From NCBI GenBank assembly GCA_910588695.1, contig CAJUOV010000015.1, positions 1 to 45,289 on the forward strand: a stretch of DNA of 45,289 nucleotides, read 5' to 3'. The stretch is from an uncultured Christensenellaceae bacterium. GTDB taxonomy: Bacteria; Bacillota; Clostridia; Christensenellales; Borkfalkiaceae. Shown here piece after piece: positions 23,452 through 31,864 of this stretch. The position numbers and the translations under genes are program-made. Positions within the stretch are counted from its first letter, which is position 1. Each line of letters opens with the position of its first letter. Under the pieces are notes generated by a model. The model made no database searches. It had not been told where the DNA came from and saw only the letters and a program-made list of their open reading frames with translations.

Positions 23452-23931
23452 ATGAAGGATAAAGCATTGGTCGTAATCGACATTCAAAACGATATTACAA
23501 AAAATTATAAAGAAATCATAGGCAATATCAATGCCGCGATTGATTGGGCTGCCGAGAACGAAATTCATATTGTCTATATTAAACATAATAATTTATCGGC
23601 GGGAACCCGGACGTTTAAGCCCGATACGCGAGGGGCAGAATTAGTATCCGATATGAAAATCGTATCTGAAAATGTATTTGTAAAGAGCAAGGGCAATGCC
23701 TTGACGAGCGAAGGATTTGCTTCTTTTATAAACGAAAACGGGATCAAAGAGTTTTATGTGGCAGGCGCCGACGCAGTCGCCTGCGTAAAATCGACTTGCT
23801 ATAATATGGCAAAGAAGGGATATATCGTTCACGTTCTGTCGAATTGCATTACAAGTTACGATAAAGGGAAAATTTCCGAAATGTTAAATTACTATGAACG
23901 TAACGGCTGCTTTGTCGAAACATTGGGTTAA
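23452..23931 (+). CDS. Isochorismatase-family cysteine hydrolase
   Basis: A 159-residue protein of the nicotinamidase/isochorismatase fold. Catalytic triad candidates are Asp10 in LVVIDIQND, a Lys in the VFVKSKGNALTSEGF segment and a Cys in AVACVKSTCYNMAKKGY. It hydrolyses an amide or ester-like bond in a small metabolite; the substrate is unknown. It is shorter than nicotinamidases and lacks their obvious zinc motif. The ATG at 23452 is chosen over the TTG at 23446; the ribosome site is poor. Confidence 0.87.
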   Translation: MKDKALVVIDIQNDITKNYKEIIGNINAAIDWAAENEIHIVYIKHNNLSAGTRTFKPDTRGAELVSDMKIVSENVFVKSKGNALTSEGFASFINENGIKEFYVAGADAVACVKSTCYNMAKKGYIVHVLSNCITSYDKGKISEMLNYYERNGCFVETLG

Positions 23932-23977
23932 ATAAAAAACGGGTGTTTGGGACAGGAATTTCTTTAATAATTTTGAG

Positions 23978-24013
23978 AAAAAAATAATACGAACCAAAAA
24001 AGTTCGTATTATT
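23978..24013 (-). terminator. Terminator of tRNA-Ser transcript
   Basis: A 12-bp perfect stem (23983-23994 with 24002-24013) with a following T run on the minus strand, 6 bases from the tRNA 3' end. Confidence 0.92.
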
Positions 24014-24019
24014 CTCGAT

Positions 24020-24109
24020 TGGCGCAGAGAAAGGGATTTGAACCCTTGGATACATTCCTGCATCACACGATTTCGAATCGTGCGCGTTCGACCGCTCCGC
24101 CATCTCTGC
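24020..24109 (-). tRNA. tRNA-Ser (anticodon CGA)
   Basis: A 90-base class II tRNA on the minus strand with encoded CCA (24020-24022). Acceptor stem GCAGAGA/TCTCTGC, discriminator G, anticodon stem CACGA/TCGTG and loop TTCGAAA give anticodon CGA at 24073-24075. There is a long variable arm and a T-arm GGGTTCAAATCCC. It reads UCG serine codons. Confidence 0.96.
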
Positions 24110-24114
24110 AAGCG

Positions 24115-24168
24115 AATCTATTGTAAACTTTTTTTAGGGAAAACGCAAGTTATTTTCGTATGTTTTGC
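24115..24168 (-). repeat. Promoter-bearing repeat, copy 1
   Basis: About 54 bp that aligns almost base for base with 37338-37393. Shared blocks include aatctatt, cttttttt, aacgcaa, ttattttcg and tgtttt. It contains the tRNA-Ser promoter. Confidence 0.75.
24120..24148 (-). promoter_or_regulatory. Promoter of tRNA-Ser
   Basis: Minus strand: -35 TTGCGT (24143-24148), 17-bp spacer, -10 TACAAT (24120-24125). Confidence 0.8.
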
Positions 24169-24228
24169 GAAATTTTATCGGATAAAAAAACGGAAGCGCT
24201 TTCACTAAATAAAAATCGGGAGTAAACC

Positions 24229-25020
24229 ATGAATTATACATTGATTACTGGCGCGTGCGGCGGTTTGGGCGGCGCATTTGTGCGTGTGCTTGCCGAGAGG
24301 GGAGAACCTCTCTTTTTGACGGGAAGAAGCGAGGAACGTCTGAAATCGCTATCGGAAAATTTGAGAAATGAATTTCCGAAACTGTCCGTTCGTTTCCGCG
24401 CCTGCGATCTTACTTCACAAGAGGACAGAGAAGCGTTTTTCAAATTTACCGACGAAAACGAGATCGTCCTTTCTCGGCTCATATATGTTGCAGGCGTAGA
24501 CACACAGAAAGCGTTTGAAAATTACACGGATGAGAAAATTGTATTTCAGACGCGGGTGAATTTCGAGGGAGCGTTATCGTTTATTCATGCTTCGTTAAAA
24601 CGATGCGCGTTGGACGGTTCTTTTGAAATTCTGCTCATCGGCAGCATGTCGGGCATATGTCCGATGCCGTATTTTGCAATTTACAGCGCAACGAAGAAGG
24701 CGCTCTGTCAGTTTTCCGTCGCACTTCGTTCCGAACTTAAAGGCAAAGCGAAAGTAACTTGCATTCTACCGGGCGGGATCCCTACGCGCGAGGATATAAA
24801 ACGAGATATCGAGAGGCACGGATTTTGGGGTAAAGTATCGGCAAAGAGTCCGCGCGCGGTCGCGCTTGCTTCTCTTAAAGCTGTCAAAAAGAATAAGAGA
24901 TGCAAAGTTGTGGGTTTCTGGAACAAAGTCATTAAATTATTTACCGATCTTGCGCCGCTTTCTTTACAGTTGCATTTCATAAAAAAACGATGGTCTAAAA
25001 CTGAAAAAGATGCATTTTGA
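24229..25020 (+). CDS. Short-chain dehydrogenase/reductase (SDR)
   Basis: A 263-residue classical-type SDR. Rossmann motif TGACGGLG (residues 7-14), acidic patch ACDLTS, and catalytic Ser in LIGSMSG, Tyr and Lys in YSATK, then LPGGIPT. It is an NAD(P)(H)-dependent oxidoreductase of unknown substrate; the C-terminus is basic (LHFIKKRWSKTEK) and could touch the membrane, like 3-ketosphinganine or dihydroxyacetone-phosphate-type reductases (speculative). GGGAG ribosome site; own terminator shared with the convergent gene. Confidence 0.9.
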   Translation: MNYTLITGACGGLGGAFVRVLAERGEPLFLTGRSEERLKSLSENLRNEFPKLSVRFRACDLTSQEDREAFFKFTDENEIVLSRLIYVAGVDTQKAFENYTDEKIVFQTRVNFEGALSFIHASLKRCALDGSFEILLIGSMSGICPMPYFAIYSATKKALCQFSVALRSELKGKAKVTCILPGGIPTREDIKRDIERHGFWGKVSAKSPRAVALASLKAVKKNKRCKVVGFWNKVIKLFTDLAPLSLQLHFIKKRWSKTEKDAF

Positions 25021-25056
25021 AAAAAGCCTTTCTCCGAACGGGGAAAGGCTTTTTTT
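25021..25056. terminator. Shared bidirectional terminator
   Basis: A stem of about 12 bp (25024-25035 with 25040-25051, one G-T pair) has A and T runs on both sides, between convergent SDR and PH-protein genes. Confidence 0.88.
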
Positions 25057-25561
25057 ATTTTTTCTTTTTTCCGTTCCGTTCTTCTTCGGGCGCGGTAAAG
25101 TCAAATTCTATTTTTTCGTTCAACGAAGTGAGAGTCTGAATAAAGTCGTCGTACCACTCTTCTTTTACGACGATCGTGATAAAGCGGTTTTTGAAATCGT
25201 CGAAATATACGTTCAACTTATTGGAACCCGATAAAAGAGCGACAGACCGAATTTTTTTGATTTCGTATTTGGAACAAACAATGCCGAATTGCGTGATCAG
25301 AAGCTGTTCTGAGATCATGTAGCGCGAGCGGATAAGCATTGCGATCAGGAGTACTGCGAGGAATATGCTGACGAAATAGAGCAACAGATATTTGATCCAT
25401 TCCCATGCGGAAGACATATCTCCTCGCATGCCGCCGACAAACTCGATAAACTGCCAGCTCGTCAAGGCGAAACATGTTGCGCATAAAACGATTCCGAGGC
25501 AAAAAACGGAAATCATTATTGGTGAAAAGCGGAATTTATATGTTTTTACGGGCTTTTTCAT
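25055..25561 (-). CDS. Two-TM bacterial PH-domain-like membrane protein, probably leaderless
   Basis: A 168-residue protein with two hydrophobic segments (ISVFCLGIVLCATCFAL and LLYFVSIFLAVLLIAMLI), then a beta-rich cytosolic domain (YMISEQLLITQFGIVCSKYEIKKI...) that resembles bacterial PH domains (YdbT/YvbH type), and a charged KKKK tail. The function is unknown. A TTG at 25597 would extend the frame, but it lies inside the -35 box. The ATG at 25561 sits 8 bases after the -10 hexamer with no ribosome site, so translation is probably from a leaderless mRNA. Confidence 0.72.
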   Translation of the reverse strand: MKKPVKTYKFRFSPIMISVFCLGIVLCATCFALTSWQFIEFVGGMRGDMSSAWEWIKYLLLYFVSIFLAVLLIAMLIRSRYMISEQLLITQFGIVCSKYEIKKIRSVALLSGSNKLNVYFDDFKNRFITIVVKEEWYDDFIQTLTSLNEKIEFDFTAPEEERNGKKKK

Positions 25562-25568
25562 AACGAAC

Positions 25569-25597
25569 AGTATAGAACAATTTGCCTGAAAAATCAA
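25569..25597 (-). promoter_or_regulatory. Promoter abutting the start codon (leaderless)
   Basis: Minus strand: -35 TTGATT (25592-25597), 17-bp spacer, -10 TATACT (25569-25574). The ATG begins 8 bases downstream. Confidence 0.7.
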
Positions 25598-25655
25598 TCT
25601 TTTTCCGCCTTAAAAAAATTTTTCGCCGAAAAGTTGATCGGATCGTCGGGAACGC

Positions 25656-25683
25656 TTGAAAAAATCAGAAAAAAGATTATAAT
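25656..25683 (+). promoter_or_regulatory. Promoter of aconitase-like gene
   Basis: -35 TTGAAA (25656-25661), 16-bp spacer, -10 TATAAT (25678-25683). Confidence 0.75.
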
Positions 25684-25710
25684 AGAAGAGTACAATATAC
25701 GGAGGGATAT

Positions 25711-27597
25711 ATGATAAAGGTAATCAGGCAAGGCGTTTATTTTATGAACGGAAAGCTCGAAAAGGAAACGCAGGCTTTTATGACTTCGGATAAAAAAGAG
25801 AAGGCGATCAGGAATACGCTTTCTTATGCTGTGATCGAGGCGCATGGCGGAACCGAAAAAGGAGTAACGTTTGATTGGCTATTATCGGATGTCGGCGCGC
25901 CCGATTACGATTGCGGAGTTATCGGCGGCGTGCATGCGTTAGGACTTGATTCATTCACTGTACCTTACACGTTCGTCGCGGGCGGCGCGGATGTGATCAA
26001 CGCGCGTGCCGCGCTGGAAGCCGCCAAGAAGTTCGGCGGAAATTATTTGCCTGCCGGAGTTGCCGGCGCCTCATTTTATCTTGCGGAAAAAGGGGCGAAA
26101 AAAGGCGAAATGATTTTAACAAATTACGGCGCGACCGCGGGCGCAGTCGGCGCAATGTGCGTAGCCGGTTCCGATTACGACTATTTGGCGCAGTTTCTCC
26201 GATTGCCGTTCGCGCTTTCCGCGCCGCAGATCGTCTGCGTGTTCGTAAAAGGAAAATTGCGCCGCGGCGTCGGCGCAGTCGATACGGGGCTTTCTTTTCT
26301 GAAAGCGTTGGAAGATATTGACGCTTCCAATATGATTTTTGAATTTTTCGGTCCGGGCGTAGCAAATCTATCCATGGAAAGCCGTATTTCTATCGATGCG
26401 ATTGTTCGTGAAACAGGTTGTCTGTCTACGATATGGGAGACAGATTCCTCTCCCGTGCAGCCGGCATTTTACGATTCGGGAGTCAGCATCGATCTGACGC
26501 GCGTTTCGCCTATGATTTCCGTCTGCGATGAGATAGAGCCTCTCGATGAGTTTTTGAAAAAGGAAACGCTTCCCTGCGATGACGATTTGCTTATTCGGGA
26601 CGGCGATGGGGAGTTTCGGCTGAACGGTGGATTAATCGACGGAAGCATCGGGGGGACATACGAAAATATCGTTGAATTTGCAGAATTGTTGCGTGGGACG
26701 CGCGTAGAAGGGGATTACCGCGTTTATCCCGTGTCCCGTTCCGTTTATAAAGAATTGGCAGAGAACGGTTATCTCGGACTTTTGAGCGACGAGGGCGTTA
26801 CGGTAGGGGAACCTGCAAACGAGGATTATTTTTACGACGGCGCGGCGGCGTGCGCGGTTGCGGGCAGATATGCGCCCTTGCGTCTTGATCCCAGAACGCT
26901 CGCCGCGTCAGCTTCGCAGGGCGGAAAACTTATTTCCGCACTCGAATATAAAGAATTGAAACGGTTAAAAAAGTACTCGCCTCATCCGGAATACTGTTCA
27001 TGCTACGAAGGATTCGGAAAACCGTTAAAGGAATTAAAGACCGATTGCGGTTATGCGTTTCCCGTTCAAGAGCCGCTGCCCGAAAATTTGCTTGTAAAAT
27101 TTTCCTGTATTCTTTCGCCGAACGGATGTTCCTCCGATTGGACATACGGTGAGGCGGACGGGGAAGGGCGCTATTTTGAAGCAGACGATTATACGAAAAA
27201 AATGATCGGGAGTTTTACGCTTGCGGAAAATACCCGTTGTTCTTATGCGGTGGCTTCTGTTTTCTGCGCCGATGTTTGCGATGAGATTTGCGAAGAGAGG
27301 ATGATTTCTGCCTGTCTTGTGAAAGAGGCGTATTCCGAAGAGGAGCTTTCATCGCTTGTCAACGAGGGCACTGTTCCTTTCACGACAGATAAAATTTCCG
27401 TGAGGGTAGACGAATATCTCTATATCGAAGGACTTGCAGAGGCTTTGAGGGGAAAGCAAGAGCGGGTCGTGGCAAAACTTTTATCAAAAAGAAGAACGCG
27501 GGATATCGTATTGAATTTTGCACCGCTTAAAGAAGAACAGAGAAAAATGTTGCTTGCGGGCGGATTTATCGGATTTTACCGAAAAAAGATGAAATAA
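25711..27597 (+). CDS. Degenerate aconitase-superfamily protein (putative pseudoenzyme)
   Basis: A 628-residue protein. Order of segments follows the aconitase/hydratase large domain: KKFGGNYLPAGVA, GEMILTNYGATAGAVGAMC (about 132-150), GVGAVDTGLSFLKA, IFEFFGPGVANLSMESR (209-225), CLSTIWETDSS, and GLIDGSIGGTYENIVEFAELLRG (307-329). The DSHT motif is replaced by NYGAT, the Cys of the CTN-type cluster loop is Ser312, and the CxxC pair expected near 365-375 is absent. It should not bind the usual 4Fe-4S cluster. A folate, RNA-binding or structural role is unknowable here. Good GGAGGG site and its own promoter; single gene. Confidence 0.75.
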   Translation: MIKVIRQGVYFMNGKLEKETQAFMTSDKKEKAIRNTLSYAVIEAHGGTEKGVTFDWLLSDVGAPDYDCGVIGGVHALGLDSFTVPYTFVAGGADVINARAALEAAKKFGGNYLPAGVAGASFYLAEKGAKKGEMILTNYGATAGAVGAMCVAGSDYDYLAQFLRLPFALSAPQIVCVFVKGKLRRGVGAVDTGLSFLKALEDIDASNMIFEFFGPGVANLSMESRISIDAIVRETGCLSTIWETDSSPVQPAFYDSGVSIDLTRVSPMISVCDEIEPLDEFLKKETLPCDDDLLIRDGDGEFRLNGGLIDGSIGGTYENIVEFAELLRGTRVEGDYRVYPVSRSVYKELAENGYLGLLSDEGVTVGEPANEDYFYDGAAACAVAGRYAPLRLDPRTLAASASQGGKLISALEYKELKRLKKYSPHPEYCSCYEGFGKPLKELKTDCGYAFPVQEPLPENLLVKFSCILSPNGCSSDWTYGEADGEGRYFEADDYTKKMIGSFTLAENTRCSYAVASVFCADVCDEICEERMISACLVKEAYSEEELSSLVNEGTVPFTTDKISVRVDEYLYIEGLAEALRGKQERVVAKLLSKRRTRDIVLNFAPLKEEQRKMLLAGGFIGFYRKKMK

Positions 27598-27614
27598 AGA
27601 TAGCGGTTATGAGA

Positions 27615-27643
27615 TTGACAAAACGGTAACGACATGATATTAT
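27615..27643 (+). promoter_or_regulatory. Promoter of lemA operon
   Basis: Consensus -35 TTGACA (27615-27620), 17-bp spacer, extended -10 TGaTATTAT (hexamer 27638-27643). Confidence 0.85.
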
Positions 27644-27662
27644 ATAGACAGGAGGCAAAAAA

Positions 27663-28253
27663 ATGGTCAATTCATTGTTGTTAAGTCAAGGAGCGTTGAT
27701 AGGAATTATCGTAGGCGCCGTTGCGGGGCTTGCAATCATCTTTATTGCCGTATGGATTGCGCTTCGTAACTCGTTGGTGCGCTTGAAGCACCTTGTTGAA
27801 GAAGCATGGTCGACGATGGACGTTCAGCTGAAAAAGCGTTACGATCTGATTCCGAATCTCGTGGAGACGGTGAAAGGGTATGCCAAGCATGAAAGCGGAA
27901 CATTAGAAGCCGTGATTAGGGCGAGAAATGCCGCGATGACAGCGCGGGGAGACGCCAAGATGAAAGCGGAAAACGAGCTTTCCGGAACGTTGAAATCATT
28001 ATTTAAGCTGGAAGAGGCGTATCCCGATCTCAAAGCAAATCAGAATTTTATGGATTTACAACGCCAGTTAAAAGGCGTTGAGGATGAAATTGCGTCTGCG
28101 CGCAGATATTATAACGCCACGGTACGTAGCTTTAACACAAAACTCGAAGTGTTTCCGTCCAATATAGTTGCGCATGGAATGCGTCTTGAAAAACGTACTT
28201 ATTTCGAGCTTGACTCGGAAGAAGAACGTAAAAACGTTAAAGTTCAGTTTTAA
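27663..28253 (+). CDS. LemA family membrane protein
   Basis: A 196-residue protein: one N-terminal membrane segment (about 14-33), then the hallmark LemA helical core NSLVRLKHLVEEAWSTMDVQ, KKRYDLIPNLVETVKGYA and RRYYNATVRSFNTKLEVFPS. LemA proteins are membrane-anchored four-helix proteins of poorly known function. They often sit next to DUF2207 proteins, as here (9-bp gap). AGGAGG ribosome site. Confidence 0.95.
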   Translation: MVNSLLLSQGALIGIIVGAVAGLAIIFIAVWIALRNSLVRLKHLVEEAWSTMDVQLKKRYDLIPNLVETVKGYAKHESGTLEAVIRARNAAMTARGDAKMKAENELSGTLKSLFKLEEAYPDLKANQNFMDLQRQLKGVEDEIASARRYYNATVRSFNTKLEVFPSNIVAHGMRLEKRTYFELDSEEERKNVKVQF

Positions 28254-28262
28254 GGGAAAAAG

Positions 28263-30197
28263 ATGAAAAAAACAAAGAGTTTGTTGGGACTGTTTGCCGC
28301 ATGTTTTGCAATCGTCCTTGCTCTTGCGGTCTGGGCGGGAATCAACCCGCCCCTTTCCGTATCGGCGAGTGCGTCGTCGCATACGGAATTCGGTTACAGG
28401 ATCACAGATTACAAAACGGAAATGACAATATCTTCCGACCGTGTCATCGACGTAACGGAACGCCTGACCGTTTATTATACGGGCAGAAGTTCGCACGGCA
28501 TTGTTCGTGATTTTCCGCTTGGGGGAGGAATGCGTTATCGCAATATTTCGGCGAAGTGCGATTCGTCGGATTTTTCTCCATATTTTCAGAACGATGATTT
28601 CAGGTTCCTCTCATATTATCTGGGCGGAAGCGGTGTTGTTACGGGTCAGACCCGAGTGTATACCGTTACTTATGAAATACTTGTACCTGTCTTGAAAGAG
28701 AAGGGGTATGTTCCGCTCAATGTGCTCGGTTACGGATGGGACGGAGATATTGAGCATTTTACCGCCAAAATATTTCTTCCCGGCGCCTTGAAAAAAGAGC
28801 CGCTTGTCTACTCGGGAAAATACGGCACTGAGGAGAACGACGAAAACGTTTCGATTGAACAAACCGAGAACGGATATTTGATTTCGGCGTATGATTTAAC
28901 GTGTGATTATTATAATTTAGACGTCTTTACTGCGGCGGGTATCACGGTCGACTTTTCCTTTGAGGACGGTGTCTTAACGTCTCCCGCCGATTTGACCATA
29001 CTTTATGCGTTTCTTGTCGGTGCGGCGTTGTTGGGCGCGGCGATTGCTGTACGATTGACTGTTTTCCGTCGGCCTGTAATTACGAAACCGATTAGTTTTT
29101 CTGCGCCGCGCGGTATGGATCCCTTTTTGATGGGCAAACTTGTTGACGATAAGGTGGATAAAGAAGACTACGGCGCTCTCTTATTTTATCTTGCTTCTAA
29201 AGGATATATTTATATCGACCTTTTCGAAAACGAAAAAAATCCCGTGTTGTATAAAACGGAAAAAGATTTATCAGACGAAGAGCCCGAATACTGTCAAGAA
29301 ATGTACGAGGCTCTTTTCAACGGGCGGCAGTCGGTGCGGGTGAATGATCTTGCAAACAGCTTCTATACGACGGCTGATTCAATGAAAACGCAGGTGACGC
29401 GTAAAGCGGGGAAAAATTATCGAGGTATCGTTTTTCCTGTTGTGATTTTCGGGTTGTTTGCCGTGTTGTTTTTGGGCGGATTCGCTTGGCTCTATACTTT
29501 TTTGACTGTTTCGACAGGTTATTTGTTCTGGTGGATTACTTTTTTGAGTTGCGCGTTTGCTTTTCTTCCGCCTGCGCTCGGAATGAATGTATTTACACGC
29601 CGCAGATATAAATGGAAAACCGTGCGACTAATTTTTACAATGATCGGATTGTTTTTGTCGGGTACAGCGCTCGGATTTCTTTTTTGCCTTATACCTTCAC
29701 CCTCGTTTGGGTGGGGAACGGGGTTTGTCTTTGTTATTTTTTCCGCGGCTGCGGGAGTTGTAGCGGGGGATTGCGTTACGCCGACGAAAAAACATGCCGA
29801 ACAGCTCGGAAAAATTCTCGGATTCAAACAGTTCATTGAGTTTGCGGATCGCGAAAAAATCGAATTTTTGTTGAAAGATAATGCGGAATTGTACTACGAA
29901 GTGTTGCCATATGCGCAGGTTTTGGGTGTGACGAATGCTTGGACGGATAAATTTAAGGGGTTGAAACTATCTTCGCCTTCTTATTGCCGTTACAACTGCG
30001 GTTCGGATTTTTTAGATTGTATGATATGGTATTCTGTTTTCCGCTCTTTCAACGGGAATCTGTCAAAGAATATGGTGACCCGCCCGTCTCCCAAAGGCGG
30101 TTATCGCGGCGGAATCGGAAAAGGCGGTTTCGGAGGCGGCTTCGGCGGAGGGTTTGGGGGAGGCGGCTTCGGCGGAGGCGGAGGCAGGGGCTTCTGA
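28263..30197 (+). CDS. DUF2207 domain membrane protein
   Basis: A 644-residue protein: signal peptide (1-35), extracellular DUF2207 domain (DYKTEMTISSDRVIDVTERL..., ARND-like GIVRDFPL), a membrane segment near 245-265, a cytosolic region with winged-helix character (DYGALLFYLASKGYIYIDL), three or so further membrane spans (about 395-500), a short domain and a Gly-rich C-terminus (GGFGGGFGGG repeats) ending GRGF. It is the constant partner of LemA in many bacteria. Function is unknown, probably cell-envelope related. Ribosome site weak (TAAGGGAAAAAG). Confidence 0.93.
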   Translation: MKKTKSLLGLFAACFAIVLALAVWAGINPPLSVSASASSHTEFGYRITDYKTEMTISSDRVIDVTERLTVYYTGRSSHGIVRDFPLGGGMRYRNISAKCDSSDFSPYFQNDDFRFLSYYLGGSGVVTGQTRVYTVTYEILVPVLKEKGYVPLNVLGYGWDGDIEHFTAKIFLPGALKKEPLVYSGKYGTEENDENVSIEQTENGYLISAYDLTCDYYNLDVFTAAGITVDFSFEDGVLTSPADLTILYAFLVGAALLGAAIAVRLTVFRRPVITKPISFSAPRGMDPFLMGKLVDDKVDKEDYGALLFYLASKGYIYIDLFENEKNPVLYKTEKDLSDEEPEYCQEMYEALFNGRQSVRVNDLANSFYTTADSMKTQVTRKAGKNYRGIVFPVVIFGLFAVLFLGGFAWLYTFLTVSTGYLFWWITFLSCAFAFLPPALGMNVFTRRRYKWKTVRLIFTMIGLFLSGTALGFLFCLIPSPSFGWGTGFVFVIFSAAAGVVAGDCVTPTKKHAEQLGKILGFKQFIEFADREKIEFLLKDNAELYYEVLPYAQVLGVTNAWTDKFKGLKLSSPSYCRYNCGSDFLDCMIWYSVFRSFNGNLSKNMVTRPSPKGGYRGGIGKGGFGGGFGGGFGGGGFGGGGGRGF

Positions 30198-30214
30198 TAG
30201 ATTAAGGAGAAAAT

Positions 30215-31681
30215 ATGAAGAAGTATGTCATCGCTTTGGACGAAGGAACAACGAGCGTCAGAGCGGGCGTTTACGACGTAGAAAAGGGGATGTTTATTCA
30301 TCGCGCTCAGCAGGATGTGGGGCAGAGTTTTCCGCGATCGGGTTGGGTCGAACAGGATGCGAATGAAATTTATTATAAATCCATGTATGTTCTGAACGAT
30401 TGCGTGCAAGCGGCGGGTGCAGAGAATGTGGCGGGAATCGGTATCGCCAATCAAAGAGAAACCGTCGTATTCTGGAACCGGGATACGGGGGAACCCGTCT
30501 GCCCCGCAATCGTATGGCAATGTCGGAGAACGGGTAAATTCTGCGAGTCTATCGAAGCGCCGATGCGTAAAAAAATCAAAGAAAAGACGGGGCTTTTGCC
30601 CGATGCGTATTTTTCGGCAAGCAAAATCAAATGGAATCTTGATAATATTCCGGAAGCCCGTAAACTGATGGGCGAAGGGAAGCTATGCGCCGGTACGGTC
30701 GAAAGTTTTATTGTGTTCCGCCTGACCGGTCGGTTTTTAAGCGATTATACCAATGCGTCCCGTACGATGCTTTTCGATATAAAAAAGCTATGCTGGGATA
30801 AAGAGTTGTGCGAATTTTTCGGTATTCCGCTCGGCATTCTGCCGCAGCCTGTCGCATGCGACGGAGATTTCGGTTCTGTGAGATTCGGCGGGAAGCAAAT
30901 ACCGATCACAGGCGTTCTCGGGGATCAGCAAGCCGCGCTTTTCGGGCAGGCTTGTTATCGGGAGGGGGACGGAAAAATTACTTACGGAACAGGGCTTTTT
31001 ATGCTCTTTCATACGGGAGACAAGTGCATTTCTTCGGACAGCGGTCTTTTGACTACGATCGCTTATACGCTGAACGGTAAAACGTCGTATGCCTTGGAGG
31101 GAAGCGCGTTTAATGCGGGAAGCGCGGTTCAATGGCTGCGCGACGGCATCGGTTTGATTCAAACGAGCGGGGAGAGCGAAGAGCTTGCTTGTTCCGTTTC
31201 CGATTCGGGCGGTATCAGTTTTGTGCCTGCATTTACAGGGTTGGGCGCGCCGCACTGGAACAGCGAAGCGCGCGCTCTTCTTACGGGGATTTCCCGCGGA
31301 ACGACGAAAGCGCACATTGTGAGAGCTGTTCTTGAAAGCATTGCGTTCAGCGCGCGTGATCTTGCCGAATGTATGATTCGAGACAGCGGAATTTGTCTGA
31401 GGGAAATCAAATGCGACGGAGGGGCTTCCGCGAATTCTTTCTTAATGCAGTTTCAGGCGGATACTTTGGGGATTCCCGTTGACAGACCGCAAGAGAGGGA
31501 GAGTACGTTGCTGGGAGCTTCGCTTTTATCTGCGGTGTCTTTGGGGTTATTGCGTTCGGACGAAATTGAAACCAGACGTGTTTCCGAGAAAATTTTTAAG
31601 CCGTCGCCTAATCGGAAAAAGTTCGACGATTTATATAATTCTTATTTGTTTGCGGTAAAAAGAGCATTGATGACGGAATAA
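30215..31681 (+). CDS. glpK: Glycerol kinase
   Basis: A 488-residue FGGY kinase with glycerol-kinase hallmarks: DEGTTSVRAGVYD at the N-terminus, GIANQRET, WQCRRT, TGLLPDAYFSASKIKW, GVLGDQQAALFGQACY and ITYGTGLFML. It converts glycerol and ATP to sn-glycerol-3-phosphate for glycolysis or lipid synthesis. No His of the HPr-phosphorylated loop is evident by eye. 17 bases downstream of DUF2207 with AAGGAG site, so probably in the lemA transcript; no facilitator or dehydrogenase gene is adjacent. gpsA, which makes the same product from DHAP, is 10 kb away. Confidence 0.95.
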   Translation: MKKYVIALDEGTTSVRAGVYDVEKGMFIHRAQQDVGQSFPRSGWVEQDANEIYYKSMYVLNDCVQAAGAENVAGIGIANQRETVVFWNRDTGEPVCPAIVWQCRRTGKFCESIEAPMRKKIKEKTGLLPDAYFSASKIKWNLDNIPEARKLMGEGKLCAGTVESFIVFRLTGRFLSDYTNASRTMLFDIKKLCWDKELCEFFGIPLGILPQPVACDGDFGSVRFGGKQIPITGVLGDQQAALFGQACYREGDGKITYGTGLFMLFHTGDKCISSDSGLLTTIAYTLNGKTSYALEGSAFNAGSAVQWLRDGIGLIQTSGESEELACSVSDSGGISFVPAFTGLGAPHWNSEARALLTGISRGTTKAHIVRAVLESIAFSARDLAECMIRDSGICLREIKCDGGASANSFLMQFQADTLGIPVDRPQERESTLLGASLLSAVSLGLLRSDEIETRRVSEKIFKPSPNRKKFDDLYNSYLFAVKRALMTE

Positions 31682-31740
31682 AAAGAGGATTCATGCTAAA
31701 TCCATAGTATTATGTCACGCATAATTACTATTTTTTTGAC

Positions 31741-31778
31741 AAAAACCTGTTCATTTGAACGGGTTTTTGTTTTTTTGG
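31741..31778 (+). terminator. Rho-independent terminator after glpK
   Basis: A 12-bp stem (31741-31752 with 31757-31768, one G-T pair) with a T-rich 3' side. Confidence 0.88.
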
Positions 31779-31864
31779 CATTGCGGTTTGCTTTTCGGAG
31801 TCACCTGCTTTTTTTTTGCGGCATAAAATGGTTTAGCGTCAATTACCTTTTGGAGGAAAGTGAT

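Noticed and set aside
23849..24111. Two minus-strand frames over the tRNA
   Set aside because: They are translations through tRNA-Ser and its terminator, a common false call.
24165..24187. A plus-strand promoter for the SDR gene (TTGCGA with gataaa)
   Set aside because: The spacing between candidate boxes is only about 9 bp, and the region is better explained as the upstream part of the repeat carrying the minus-strand tRNA promoter.
30090..30197. The Gly-rich tandem coding region as a DNA repeat or mobile element
   Set aside because: It is the normal Gly-rich C-terminus of DUF2207 proteins, not an independent repeat.
31712..31864. An N-terminal extension of glmM
   Set aside because: It includes the terminator region and a hydrophobic stretch not found in GlmM; the TTG at 31865 has the proper ribosome site.
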